Assembly (NCBI RefSeq): GCF_001458315.1
Contig: NZ_CYRX01000031.1
Location: 310,001 to 374,000, forward strand
Direction of reading: 5' to 3'
DNA length: 64,000 nucleotides
DNA from: Thalassobacter stenotrophicus
GTDB lineage: Bacteria > Pseudomonadota > Alphaproteobacteria > Rhodobacterales > Rhodobacteraceae
The position numbers were made by a program, and so were the translations under genes. Positions within the stretch are counted from its first letter, which is position 1, and each line of letters starts with the position of its first letter. The notes under the pieces were generated by a model. It saw nothing but the letters and a program-made list of their open reading frames with translations. It searched no databases and was not told the origin of the DNA. Positions 25,847-34,552 of this stretch are shown here, piece after piece.

Positions 25847-26707
25847 TTAATCATCTTGCTCGATGAGCCGTTGCGGCACGCTCTCGGTCCATGTCCGCCG
25901 CATTTGCGACGTTCCGTTATCGGTGCCGACTCCACGAAACACGTTCAAGCGCCCGTCGGTCCACGCCTCTTTGTAACCCTTTGGAACAGCGATGCGCTGG
26001 GTATCGCGGCTCAACCGCTTGGCGGTCTCCGCTGATCCGACGATCACAGTTCCCTGCGCGCTGGGTGAAAAGCTGTATGTCGCGTCGCTCGCCACAACAA
26101 TTCGCGCCGGTGCGGTGCGGCGCAGATCCTTGCCGTTCAACCCTTCCAGCCCATGGGTGCTATTGCGCGTTTGCGGCGGGATTTGAATGGCCACGAGGTT
26201 ACTCGGACCAACCTCAGAGGCCGTATCACAGCCGATCCTATGCCCGAGGCGCAACGCCGTCGCCCCACATGCCGCGCGGGTCGCGGGCCGCATCACAACA
26301 TCTGCGGCGCTAGCCATCGGCGCGGCGGACGTGCTGCGCGCGCCTGATCGAGGGGCTGACATCAACGTGATCTCCTGCACAGACGCAAGCTGTTTGGCAG
26401 ACGTCGTTGTGTGTGCAACCGTTGCCACCGCGGTTTCTGGCCCCTGTGTCGCTTCGGTTTTCGTCGGCGTATACCCGCACAGCGGTTCGTTCGACCGCGT
26501 CAAGCGGGGCATCCAAGCGACCACATCGCCCTGCCCCGCACGCACGAACACGCATCCCGCGCTGTCCACATATTGGCGGCCGTTAAAAGCACTCGGGGGC
26601 ACCTCGGCCGGAGTGGTCACGGCCACAACCACATCGCTTTGCGCACTTGCGGCAACCGCACCAGAGACGACGACCGAACAGGCCAACAAGAGAGGGAATG
26701 CACGCAT
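25847..26707 (-). CDS. Exported Cys-containing protein of unknown function
   Basis: A 286-residue protein with signal peptide MRAFPLLLACSVVVSGAVAASAQ. The mature N-terminus PPSAFNGRQYVDSAGCVFVRAGQGDVVAWMPRLTRSNEPLCGYTPT is a pattern I associate with Rhodobacteraceae exported SPOR-like proteins; a second Cys-rich part (ATRAACGATALRLGHRIGCDT) follows a low-complexity Thr/Ala/Ser linker. The C-terminus IAVPKGYKEAWTDGRLNVFRGVGT could be a vestigial cell-envelope domain, but no full SPOR fold is obvious. Probably periplasmic or outer-membrane-associated and possibly disulfide-bonded. Next to the nucleoside operon but separated by a promoter gap. Confidence 0.7.
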   Translation of the reverse strand: MRAFPLLLACSVVVSGAVAASAQSDVVVAVTTPAEVPPSAFNGRQYVDSAGCVFVRAGQGDVVAWMPRLTRSNEPLCGYTPTKTEATQGPETAVATVAHTTTSAKQLASVQEITLMSAPRSGARSTSAAPMASAADVVMRPATRAACGATALRLGHRIGCDTASEVGPSNLVAIQIPPQTRNSTHGLEGLNGKDLRRTAPARIVVASDATYSFSPSAQGTVIVGSAETAKRLSRDTQRIAVPKGYKEAWTDGRLNVFRGVGTDNGTSQMRRTWTESVPQRLIEQDD

Positions 26708-26795
26708 CGGGCGGGCCCTTTTTGTGGTTAATTGGCATAGCTTTAATTAACCACGATGATGCAGCAGGAGAGCCCTGCAAGTAAAGCTATTTGGC

Positions 26796-27428
26796 TTATT
26801 TGGTGCCAAACATGCGGTCACCCGCATCCCCTAGGCCCGGAACAATATATCCATGTTCGTTAAGTTTTTCGTCCACAGATGCAGTGGTGATCGGCACATC
26901 CGGATGCGCCTCTTGCATGCGCGCCACACCCTCGGGCGCCGCCAATAAACACAAGAATCGAACGTCCCGCGCGCCCGCTTTCTTAAGCAAATCAATCGCC
27001 GCGACTGAGCTGTTTCCCGTCGCCAGCATAGGATCGACGGCAATGACCACACGGTCCTCAAGCGATTGAGGCACCTTGAAATAATACTGCACCGGCTCAA
27101 GCGTTTCTTCATCCCGGTAGAGACCGACAAAGCCAACGCGCGCCGAGGGGATCAGTTCCAACACCCCATCCAACAGCCCGTTCCCGGCCCGCAGGATCGA
27201 CACCAACGCAAGCTTTTTGCCCGCCAAAACCGGCGCATCCATGTCCTGCATCGGCGTCGCAATGGTCCGAAGCTCGGTCGGCAAATCACGCGTAATTTCG
27301 TAGGCGAGCAGTTGGCTGATCTCTCGCAAGAGTTGGCGAAAAACCGCCGTGGGCGTGTCCTGCGCACGCATCAGCGTAAGCTTATGTTGCACCAAGGGGT
27401 GATCAACAACAGTGAGCGGTGCGGTCAT
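26796..27428 (-). CDS. upp: Uracil phosphoribosyltransferase
   Basis: A 210-residue enzyme. Motifs: [14 protein letters not shown] near the start, [35 protein letters not shown], and the PRPP-binding [25 protein letters not shown], ending with [15 protein letters not shown], the uracil-contacting tail. It makes UMP from uracil and PRPP in the cytoplasm. It is the last of five salvage genes; its ATG overlaps the add stop by four bases, so the start at 27428 is well supported against an upstream in-frame ATG. Confidence 0.95.
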   Translation of the reverse strand: MTAPLTVVDHPLVQHKLTLMRAQDTPTAVFRQLLREISQLLAYEITRDLPTELRTIATPMQDMDAPVLAGKKLALVSILRAGNGLLDGVLELIPSARVGFVGLYRDEETLEPVQYYFKVPQSLEDRVVIAVDPMLATGNSSVAAIDLLKKAGARDVRFLCLLAAPEGVARMQEAHPDVPITTASVDEKLNEHGYIVPGLGDAGDRMFGTK

Positions 27429-28408
27429 GGGGTGTCCTCCAGTGCGGTGAGCAAACGGGCCTTGGTCTCGGGGTCGCAAAATGCGGCTTCGGCAGCGACA
27501 CGCGCCTGTGCCATCAATCCTTCAACGCCCCAACCAAAGGTGCGGTCTAGGGCTTCGTACTCGGCCGTCATCGTGGTGTGAAAGAACGGCGGATCATCGG
27601 TAGACACCGTGACTTTTACGCCCCGTTCTCTTAATTTTTCAATGGGATGCGCATCGACGTTACGGTAAATTCCCAAGGCGACATTTGACCCCGGGCAGAC
27701 TTCCAACACGACACCGGCCTCCGCCAGATCCTCGCACAGACACGGGTCTTCGACGGCACGCACGCCGTGTCCGATACGCGCCAAGCCAAGGTCCTGCCAC
27801 GCCGCCCGAATAGTGTCCGGCGCGCTCCATTCCCCTGCATGGCTGGTCAGTTCCAACTGTGCTTCCCGCGCGCAATCGAACGCCCATGCGTAGTCCCGTG
27901 CGGTGCCGATGCTTTCATCGCCGCCCATCCCAAAGCCGGTGATGAAACTGCCCGCAGTCTCAGCGGCGCAGCGGGCCACGGCCTTGGCGCGATCAGGCCC
28001 GAAATGGCGGATGCACGTAACGATACCGCGCATTTCGATCCCGAACTCGGTGCGAGCTTCCAACGCAGTCTCCTGCATCGCAGCAAGGTAATCGCGCCAC
28101 GCGGATACATCGCCACCACCGCAAAAATCGGGGCTGATAAAGGCCTCGGTATAGATCACACCATGCGCCGCGCTTTGCTCTAGCACCTCACGCGTGAGGC
28201 GCGCGTAATGCTCAGGTGAGCGTAAGACCGATGTCGCCGCCTCATAGGTCCGCAAGAACCCGGGAAAGTCGTCATAGGCATAGTGGCCCGCCTCATCAAA
28301 CACCCCGTCGAGCGAAACTTTTTGCTCTGACGCCAGCCCACGGATAAACGCGGCCGGCGCCGCGCCTTCAAGGTGAAGATGCAGCTCTATCTTTTTCAAA
28401 TCTCTCAC
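27425..28408 (-). CDS. add: Adenosine deaminase
   Basis: A 327-residue metal-dependent amidohydrolase. Zinc ligands His10/His12 lie in [11 protein letters not shown]; further motifs are [14 protein letters not shown] (catalytic His/Glu), [11 protein letters not shown] and [11 protein letters not shown] (Asp-Asp). It deaminates adenosine or deoxyadenosine to the inosine compound. It overlaps deoB and upp by 4 bp each (ATGA). In this operon it pairs with phosphopentomutase and thymidine phosphorylase for complete nucleoside breakdown. Confidence 0.95.
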   Translation of the reverse strand: MRDLKKIELHLHLEGAAPAAFIRGLASEQKVSLDGVFDEAGHYAYDDFPGFLRTYEAATSVLRSPEHYARLTREVLEQSAAHGVIYTEAFISPDFCGGGDVSAWRDYLAAMQETALEARTEFGIEMRGIVTCIRHFGPDRAKAVARCAAETAGSFITGFGMGGDESIGTARDYAWAFDCAREAQLELTSHAGEWSAPDTIRAAWQDLGLARIGHGVRAVEDPCLCEDLAEAGVVLEVCPGSNVALGIYRNVDAHPIEKLRERGVKVTVSTDDPPFFHTTMTAEYEALDRTFGWGVEGLMAQARVAAEAAFCDPETKARLLTALEDTP

Positions 28409-29604
28409 AAAAAACTCCGCCCCGGCCCATCGGCCTTTACCTGCAAATGGCCCGCAATACTGGCTGCAACATCCGCAAATGCACGCAGTCCAATCGCACC
28501 CCCACCAAGCCCCACAACAGGCACCCGTTCGCGCGTATGATCATTGCCGCGCCACGTGGGGTCATTGCCGTGATCGGCGGTGATGATCAGCAGATCATCG
28601 GCCCGCATGTTTTGCAAAACGCGTGGCAGTTGGCTGTCGAACCACTCCAATGCGCGGGCATATCCCGACACATCGCGGCGGTGCCCATAAAGGCTGTCAA
28701 ACTCCACAAAGTTGGCGAAGGTCAGGCTGCCATCAGGCGCAGTTTTGCTCGCCTCGACCAAGTGTTCCATCAAATCCGCATCCGCCCCCTTATGGCTTTT
28801 GCTGATCCCACGCCCCGAGAAAATGTCTGAAATTTTACCAATCCCAATCACGTCGCGCCCCGCCTCGGACACCCAATCACACAGCATCGGCGCGGGCGCT
28901 TCTATTGCGAAATCCTTGCGGTTTTGGGTGCGGGTATAGCCCTGCTTGGCGTCTCCCACATAGGGACGTGCGATCACACGACCTACGCGCATCGCATGAA
29001 GATATGGCGCTAACTCACTACAAAGGTTATACAATCGATCAAGGCCGAATATCTCTTCGTGGGCCGCGATCTGAAAAACACTGTCCACAGAACTATAGCA
29101 AATCGGCCAGCCAGTGCGGGCATGCGCCTCGGCCTCTTGTTCGATGATCAAGGTGCCAGAGGCATGCCGATTGCCCAAAATACCGTCCGTGCCCGCTAGC
29201 GCGCACACCTTTGCCACCAGATCCGCTTCAAAGCACGGATTGGTATCCGGAAAGTAATGCCAGTCCCAAGGGACCGGAAGTCCCGCAAGCTCCCAATGGC
29301 CGGAAGGCGTGTCCTTGCCGCGCGACACTTCGGTCGCCGCCCCCCACAGGCCCGTGGGCTTTGCGTCTAATCCCGGCGTCTCGGCACCAGAGGCCAATTG
29401 GATGGCGGCTCCCAAACCCAATGCATCCAAGTGCGGCAGGCTCAGCGGACCGCTGCGGCCCTCCTCAGCACGGCCCGCCGCACACGCTTGAGCGATGTGC
29501 GCGAGCGTATTGGCCCCCTCATCCCCGAATTCAGCCGCATCAGGCGCGCCGCCGCACCCGACAGAGTCGAGCACCACCAAAAAGGCCCGGGCCTGAACAC
29601 TCAT
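28405..29604 (-). CDS. deoB: Phosphopentomutase
   Basis: A 399-residue alkaline-phosphatase-superfamily enzyme. Motifs: FLVVLDSVGCGGAPDAAEFGDEGANTL with the metal-binding Asp near residue 12, KDTPSGHWE (the threonine nucleophile region) and LLIITADHGNDPTWRGNDHTRE near the C-terminus (metal-binding Asp/His). It interconverts (deoxy)ribose-1-phosphate and -5-phosphate with Mn2+. It overlaps the flanking genes deoA and add by 4 bp each, so all start and stop points are mutually consistent. Confidence 0.95.
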   Translation of the reverse strand: MSVQARAFLVVLDSVGCGGAPDAAEFGDEGANTLAHIAQACAAGRAEEGRSGPLSLPHLDALGLGAAIQLASGAETPGLDAKPTGLWGAATEVSRGKDTPSGHWELAGLPVPWDWHYFPDTNPCFEADLVAKVCALAGTDGILGNRHASGTLIIEQEAEAHARTGWPICYSSVDSVFQIAAHEEIFGLDRLYNLCSELAPYLHAMRVGRVIARPYVGDAKQGYTRTQNRKDFAIEAPAPMLCDWVSEAGRDVIGIGKISDIFSGRGISKSHKGADADLMEHLVEASKTAPDGSLTFANFVEFDSLYGHRRDVSGYARALEWFDSQLPRVLQNMRADDLLIITADHGNDPTWRGNDHTRERVPVVGLGGGAIGLRAFADVAASIAGHLQVKADGPGRSFL

Positions 29605-30911
29605 CCGATCCGCTCCCCGATGAGGGTCGGTGGCGTAACCGCCCTGTCGCTAAAACTAAGCGCGCCATAGACTTTGGCGGCAGCGGCCTCTGCATCATCA
29701 GCGTCGTCGGCATGGATGCGGACCAGCGGCTGATCCGACGAAATCGCATCTCCGATCGACACCAGATCTGATAGGCCCACCGCAGGGTTCACCATGTCCG
29801 TTTCGACCCGGCGCCCCCCGCCCAAATCCAACACCACATCGCCCAAAACGCGCGTATCAATCCCCGCAACGACACCGGGTGCCTCGGCCCTGAGTTCAAC
29901 CACCACAGGGGCCGCAGGCAGGCGGTCACGCCAATGCTCCGGGAAATCCGCAGGGCCCCCTTGTGCCGCGACCATCTGGCCAAATCGCTCTGCCGCATCG
30001 CCGTTGTCCAGCACACGGCCGATCCGCTGCGCGCCGTCTTGGGCGTCGGCGGCCATACCTCCAAGCGCCAGCGCCTCACCTCCCAAAACCTCAACCAATG
30101 TGCGCAAACGCGGGGATGCTCCCGCCCCTCCGGTCAGCAGTTTCATCACCTCGATCACCTCCAGCGCATTACCCGCCGCCGGGACCGCAGGTTGGCTCAT
30201 GTCGGTCATCAAGGCCGTCGTCATGCAGCCCGCACCTTGTGCCGTTTCCACCAACGCATGCGCGAGCCGTCGCGCGGCATCCGCATCGGGCAGGATCGCG
30301 CCTGAGCCGGTTTTTACGTCCAGAACAAGCGCCTCAACACCCTCGGCCAGTTTCTTAGACAGGATCGAAGCGCAGATCAGGTCGAGGCTATCGACCGTCC
30401 CGGTCACGTCACGCACCGCGTATAGCCGCGCATCGGCCGGGGCCAAGCGCGCGTTGGCCGCGACGATCGCACAGCCGATTTCCTCGACTTGGGCCTGCAA
30501 CCGCTCGACCGAAAGCTGCGTGGTCAGGCCCGGTATGGCCTCAAGCTTATCAAGGGTGCCGCCGGTGTGCCCAAGCCCCCGCCCCGACACCATCGGGACA
30601 TAGGCCCCGCAGGCCGCAAGCGCAGGCGCGAGCGCAAGGCTAACCGGATCACCCACGCCGCCCGTGGAATGTTTGTCCAACACAGGGCCCGGCAGGTCCC
30701 AGCGCAACGTCTCACCGCTTTGGACCATGGCCGCGGTCAGATGGACACGCCCCTCGGCCCCAAGGCCACGCGTACACACGCCCATCGCAAAGGCCCCAGC
30801 CTGCGCATCGGTCACGGTGCCCTCAGCCAAACCATTGGCAAACCAATAGATCTCAGCCTCATAGAGCGGCGCACCGCCTCGTAATTTCTGCAAAATATGT
30901 GCGGCGTCCAT
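29601..30911 (-). CDS. deoA: Thymidine phosphorylase
   Basis: A 436-residue enzyme. MDAAHILQKLRGGAPLYEAEIYWFANGLAEG is the typical N-terminal helical domain; VLDKHSTGGVGDPVSLALAPALAACGAYVPMVSGRGLGHTGGTLDKLEAIPG holds the phosphate loop and the pyrimidine site; LDVKTGSGAI follows. It cleaves thymidine or deoxyuridine with phosphate to base plus deoxyribose-1-phosphate, which deoB then isomerises. The start at 30911 leaves a 4-bp gap to cdd; a longer frame would run into cdd. Confidence 0.95.
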   Translation of the reverse strand: MDAAHILQKLRGGAPLYEAEIYWFANGLAEGTVTDAQAGAFAMGVCTRGLGAEGRVHLTAAMVQSGETLRWDLPGPVLDKHSTGGVGDPVSLALAPALAACGAYVPMVSGRGLGHTGGTLDKLEAIPGLTTQLSVERLQAQVEEIGCAIVAANARLAPADARLYAVRDVTGTVDSLDLICASILSKKLAEGVEALVLDVKTGSGAILPDADAARRLAHALVETAQGAGCMTTALMTDMSQPAVPAAGNALEVIEVMKLLTGGAGASPRLRTLVEVLGGEALALGGMAADAQDGAQRIGRVLDNGDAAERFGQMVAAQGGPADFPEHWRDRLPAAPVVVELRAEAPGVVAGIDTRVLGDVVLDLGGGRRVETDMVNPAVGLSDLVSIGDAISSDQPLVRIHADDADDAEAAAAKVYGALSFSDRAVTPPTLIGERIG

Positions 30912-30915
30912 GGGC

Positions 30916-31332
30916 CTAGACCCGCGCCATATGGCCCGCATCAAAGGCTCCGGGCAACAGATCACCCACCCGCGTTGTGTGGGTTTCACCGGCGACTGTG
31001 GCCAGTGTGACCATCACGTCAGAGGCCGCGAATTCCGCCAGCTTTTGACGACAGCCCCCGCAGGGCGGAACGGGGTCCGGACTATCGGCCACGACGTACA
31101 CCTCGGCCACGCCGCGCGCGCCGCTTGCGACCATCGCAGCCAAGGCTCCGGCCTCGGCACACGTGCCCTCGGGATAGGCGACATTTTCGACGTTGCAGCC
31201 AACAAAGACCGCCCCATCGACGGTCCGCAAAGCCGCGCCGACCTTGAAGTTGGAATAAGGCGCATGGGCGTTTTCACGTACCGCAAGAGCAGCCGCACGA
31301 AGGTCCGTCGGGGGGGAAGTCAGGTCTGTCAT
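30916..31332 (-). CDS. cdd: Cytidine deaminase
   Basis: A 138-residue zinc deaminase with GCNVENVAYPEGTCAEAGAL (Cys58, catalytic Glu60) and PVPPCGGCRQKLAEFA (Cys91, Cys94), the three zinc ligands and the catalytic glutamate all present. It converts cytidine and deoxycytidine to the uridine forms. It is the promoter-proximal gene of the five-gene salvage unit cdd-deoA-deoB-add-upp. A weak GGAG-like sequence precedes the start; about 70 bp separate it from the upstream regulator gene's stop. Confidence 0.95.
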   Translation of the reverse strand: MTDLTSPPTDLRAAALAVRENAHAPYSNFKVGAALRTVDGAVFVGCNVENVAYPEGTCAEAGALAAMVASGARGVAEVYVVADSPDPVPPCGGCRQKLAEFAASDVMVTLATVAGETHTTRVGDLLPGAFDAGHMARV

Positions 31333-31400
31333 GGGGTCTCCTGTGCGGGGTTACGACCAGTGTCGCGCCACAGCCTCAGGAGTGCAAGAGCCAAGCCGCG

Positions 31401-32804
31401 TTAGGCCCCACCAGAACCCGCACGCCGCGTCGCCTCTGACGGCCGCGCCCCGCGCTTGGCCCACGCCTCGCGCTTGCGGTACAGCGTTGAGGGCGACACA
31501 TCCAACACCCGCGCCGCACGAGGCACCGAGCCTTGCTGTTGGCGAATGGTTTCCTCAATGATCACCTCTTCTACGTCCGCAAGTGAGCGGCCCAGAAGGC
31601 TGTCAAACGGGGTAGAGGATTGGTTGGCGTGCTGCCGGGTCGTCATCTCCATCGGCAGCATATCCATCGTGATCAACGGACCTTCGTGCAGCAGAACCGT
31701 GCTTTTGATCAGGTTGATCAACTGGCGCACATTGCCGGGCCATTCATAGGTGCGGAAAAAGTCGGCCACATCAGGCTCCAACCCGACGAAACCGCCCTCG
31801 CTGCGTGTTTCGAACCGCCGCAGCGTGGCGTTGGCAATCGCGACAACGTCCTCACCGCGCTCAGACAATGCAGGCACCCGCACGGGCGCCACATAGAGGC
31901 GGTGGAACAGGTCTTCGCGCAGGTGTCCTTCGCGAACTTCGGCAAAGGGGTCCCGGGTGGTGGCGGTGATTAGCTGCACCTTTGCCGACCTGCCGGGGGT
32001 GGCGTCCAATCGGTGCAAACGCTCCATCAAGGCGGCTTGCGCTTGGTCGCTCAGGGTGCAGGGTTCCGCGATGTAGGCGGTGCCGCCCATTGCTGCAGTG
32101 ATCACATCCGGGGTGTCTTCGGTCCCTGTCAGGGCCGCTAGTTGAGCATCTGGGCACATCACAGAGGCAATCAGCTTGATAAAGGGTGCCGCCTCCGGCG
32201 CATCATGGGCCAACACATGGATTGCCTTGGCACTGGCCAATCGGCCCGACCCGGTGGGACCGCGCAAAAAGATCGGCACACCCGACCTGCTAACCGCGCG
32301 AACCTGGCGGTACAGTTCGTGCATCACCGGGGCAAACCCCGTGAACCCCGGCAAAGGGGCCGCACGCATCGGATCGCTTTGCGGTGGGGTCGGTTTCGCA
32401 GCCGCAGCACCAGCCGCCACAACCTTGAGCGCAGGACGCCCGCCAAGAAGGATCGCGTTGTGTACTGCACGCCGCAAATGCGTGTCTGAAACCGGTTTGG
32501 GTAAAAACTCGGACGCGCCGTGTCGCATGGCGTCCACCGCGGTTTGGATCGTGCTTTGCGCCGTCAAAACCACAAACGGGATCTGCGGTGCTAAGGCCTG
32601 ACAATCCTGAATCAACTCCAGCCCGTCACGGTCCGGCAACAACAAATCCAGCACAACCGCCGCAGGGGCGGCCCGGGAATACAAATCCAACGCCTCGGCG
32701 GCAGTGCCCGCGTGGGTCACTTCAAACCCGTCATCGCTGAGGATCTGGGTGTAATATGCGGCTTGGGTCGGGTTGTCCTCAACAAGAAGGATCGTTTGTG
32801 TCAT
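31401..32804 (-). CDS. NtrC-type response regulator with degenerate AAA+ motifs
   Basis: A 467-residue protein: receiver domain (residues 1-120, phosphoacceptor Asp53 in VVLDLLLPDRDG), an AAA+ sigma-54-activator-like domain (about 155-400), and a C-terminal Fis-type HTH (EETIRQQQGSVPRAARVLDVSPSTLYRKREAW). The AAA+ core is degraded: the Walker A reads GPTGSGRLA with no Lys, the Walker B region reads GGTAYIAEP without the acidic pair, and no GAFTGA loop is visible. The arginine-finger segment REDLFHRLYV and WPGNVRQL remain. Probably a phosphorylation-dependent DNA-binding regulator that does not activate sigma-54. The partner kinase gene is 2 bp upstream. Confidence 0.85.
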   Translation of the reverse strand: MTQTILLVEDNPTQAAYYTQILSDDGFEVTHAGTAAEALDLYSRAAPAAVVLDLLLPDRDGLELIQDCQALAPQIPFVVLTAQSTIQTAVDAMRHGASEFLPKPVSDTHLRRAVHNAILLGGRPALKVVAAGAAAAKPTPPQSDPMRAAPLPGFTGFAPVMHELYRQVRAVSRSGVPIFLRGPTGSGRLASAKAIHVLAHDAPEAAPFIKLIASVMCPDAQLAALTGTEDTPDVITAAMGGTAYIAEPCTLSDQAQAALMERLHRLDATPGRSAKVQLITATTRDPFAEVREGHLREDLFHRLYVAPVRVPALSERGEDVVAIANATLRRFETRSEGGFVGLEPDVADFFRTYEWPGNVRQLINLIKSTVLLHEGPLITMDMLPMEMTTRQHANQSSTPFDSLLGRSLADVEEVIIEETIRQQQGSVPRAARVLDVSPSTLYRKREAWAKRGARPSEATRRAGSGGA

Positions 32805-32806
32805 GG

Positions 32807-34342
32807 TTAATCCCCTTGTGGCGGAACGACAGCCAATGCAGCACGCAACCTATCCAATGCGTCCAGCAAATCTGGTGTGTCACGCGCGACGACATCTGCA
32901 TTGCCTTGCCGCGCGGCGGTGTTGAGCGCTTGCGCGGCTTTATGAACCTTGCCCGCGCCGACAGCAGAGCTGAGCGAGATCAAGATATGCGTATGATTTC
33001 GGGTTTCCGCCAAATCGCCGGACGCCTGCGCCGCACGCATGCCACGCGACACCATGGCCAGATCGGACTGTAGGCGGTCCATCAACTCTGGCGCGCCTTC
33101 CTGGCCCGCGATCCGCAACAGGTTGCGCAAGGTTTCGCGGTCATAGGGCAGCGCTTCCTGCCGGGCCTCTGCCCCTTTGGCGGCAATAACCGGCGCGCTG
33201 GCGTGCGCGGCGATATAATGCAGCAACGCATGACCAAAGCTTTCGATAGAAACCAACGGCTTGGCCAACAAGCCATCCGCCCCAGCGGCGTAAATCGCAT
33301 CACGGTTGCTACGCAAAACATAGGTCGTCATCGCAATCAGCGGCATGCTGGGATAAATCCCCGAACGCTGCCGATTGCGCGCCGCGCGCAGCACATCGAG
33401 ACCGCCAAGCCGCGGCATTTCGATATCAATCAGCGCAAGGTCAAACCGCTCCCGGCTCATCCAGTTAAGCGCCTCAACCCCGTCGGAGGCCAGTTCACAC
33501 TCCGCCCCCATCGTCGCCAACATCTGGCTCACCAACAGCTGGCTCGTATCGTTATCCTCAGCCACCAAGATGCGGTATGCGCTTAGGTCCGGCGCACCGC
33601 CCCCTGTATCGCTTGCGGCGTGCCATGCTTGATATGGCACCTCCAAGATGGCTTCGGCGCCGCCGCTGGCAAGGTTTGTGATGGACAGCTTTGCACCCAG
33701 CGTGTCGGCGTTTTGCTTGGAGATATGCAGCCCCAAACCGCCGCCTGTCGCCTCATCCTCAGAAGAGCGCGCATTGAGCGAGAACAGCCGCGTCAAAGCG
33801 GCGTCTGAAAAGCCCGGCCCCTCATCGGTGACAGAAAATCGCAGCACCTCAGCCTCAGCCAGCGTCACGCTCAGCCGGACATTGCTTTCGCCAGCGTGTT
33901 TCACCGCATTGCCGATCAGATTGGCCAAAACCCGTTCCAGCGCGAGGCGGTCCAACTGGACCACGTCGGGCACATCGGGTGCCACATCCAGCGTGAACGT
34001 CACACCCTGGAGGTTGCCGCGCATCGTCCAACGTTTTTCCATATCGCGCAGGAATCGCCGCAAATGCAGGTTAGAGGCCAGAAGGTGATGATGTTTGCCC
34101 CCTGACACAAACATCAAAGCGTCCTCGATCAGCCGCGCCAACACCTCTGACGAGGCATGTATGCCACCAATTTGTGAACGAAGCGCCGCATCCAGATCCT
34201 GTGTCTCAATCAGTCGCAGACCCCCGATAACATCAGATACAGCAGACCGAATATCGTGACTGAGCAGTTCTATTTCACGCTCCAACGCGTCAGAGCCATC
34301 GGTATCGGAAATTTCTGAGCCTGTTTCAGGCGGGTAGGACAC
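32807..34342 (-). CDS. Hybrid sensor histidine kinase with receiver and Hpt-like domain
   Basis: A 511-residue soluble kinase with no membrane segment. HisKA: LSHDIRSAVSDVIGGLRLIE (His29); ATPase boxes NLIGNAVKHAG (N), DEGPGFSDAA (G1) and GGGLGLHISKQNAD (G2); receiver domain with RILVAEDNDTSQLLV and LIDIEMPRLGG (Asp306); C-terminal Hpt-like helix around ETRNHTHILISLSSAVGA (His452). It looks like a complete phosphorelay (H-D-H) for the adjacent regulator. A GTG start at 34342 has AAGGA seven bases upstream and is preferred over GTG at 34366. Signal unknown. Confidence 0.85.
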   Translation of the reverse strand: MSYPPETGSEISDTDGSDALEREIELLSHDIRSAVSDVIGGLRLIETQDLDAALRSQIGGIHASSEVLARLIEDALMFVSGGKHHHLLASNLHLRRFLRDMEKRWTMRGNLQGVTFTLDVAPDVPDVVQLDRLALERVLANLIGNAVKHAGESNVRLSVTLAEAEVLRFSVTDEGPGFSDAALTRLFSLNARSSEDEATGGGLGLHISKQNADTLGAKLSITNLASGGAEAILEVPYQAWHAASDTGGGAPDLSAYRILVAEDNDTSQLLVSQMLATMGAECELASDGVEALNWMSRERFDLALIDIEMPRLGGLDVLRAARNRQRSGIYPSMPLIAMTTYVLRSNRDAIYAAGADGLLAKPLVSIESFGHALLHYIAAHASAPVIAAKGAEARQEALPYDRETLRNLLRIAGQEGAPELMDRLQSDLAMVSRGMRAAQASGDLAETRNHTHILISLSSAVGAGKVHKAAQALNTAARQGNADVVARDTPDLLDALDRLRAALAVVPPQGD

Positions 34343-34508
34343 GGGATATTCCTTTTGCCGTTTCACGGCAGTAGGGGAGAGCTTTTAAACCTCTGGTTGA
34401 GCGCGATATTATCTGTCTATCTCAATGATAGAAAAAATCAAGAAATTTCGCCTTTTTGAGGCTATTTCCGGTGCGTCACGATCACAATAATTTCGAGGTT
34501 TTTTCGCA

Positions 34509-34541
34509 CACATCGGGCCCGGCACATGCGGGCCCGATGTG
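34509..34541. terminator. Perfect 13-bp hairpin after prpE
   Basis: Arms CACATCGGGCCCG and CGGGCCCGATGTG with a 7-nt loop, 11 bp beyond the prpE stop. No U-tract on either strand, so it may be a Rho-aided terminator or a 3'-end stabiliser. Confidence 0.6.
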
Positions 34542-34552
34542 ATGACGCACCC

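Noticed and set aside
25847-26707. Calling this protein a SPOR-domain protein
   Set aside because: The N-terminal pattern is like Rhodobacteraceae proteins so named, but I cannot see a complete SPOR repeat at the C-terminus.
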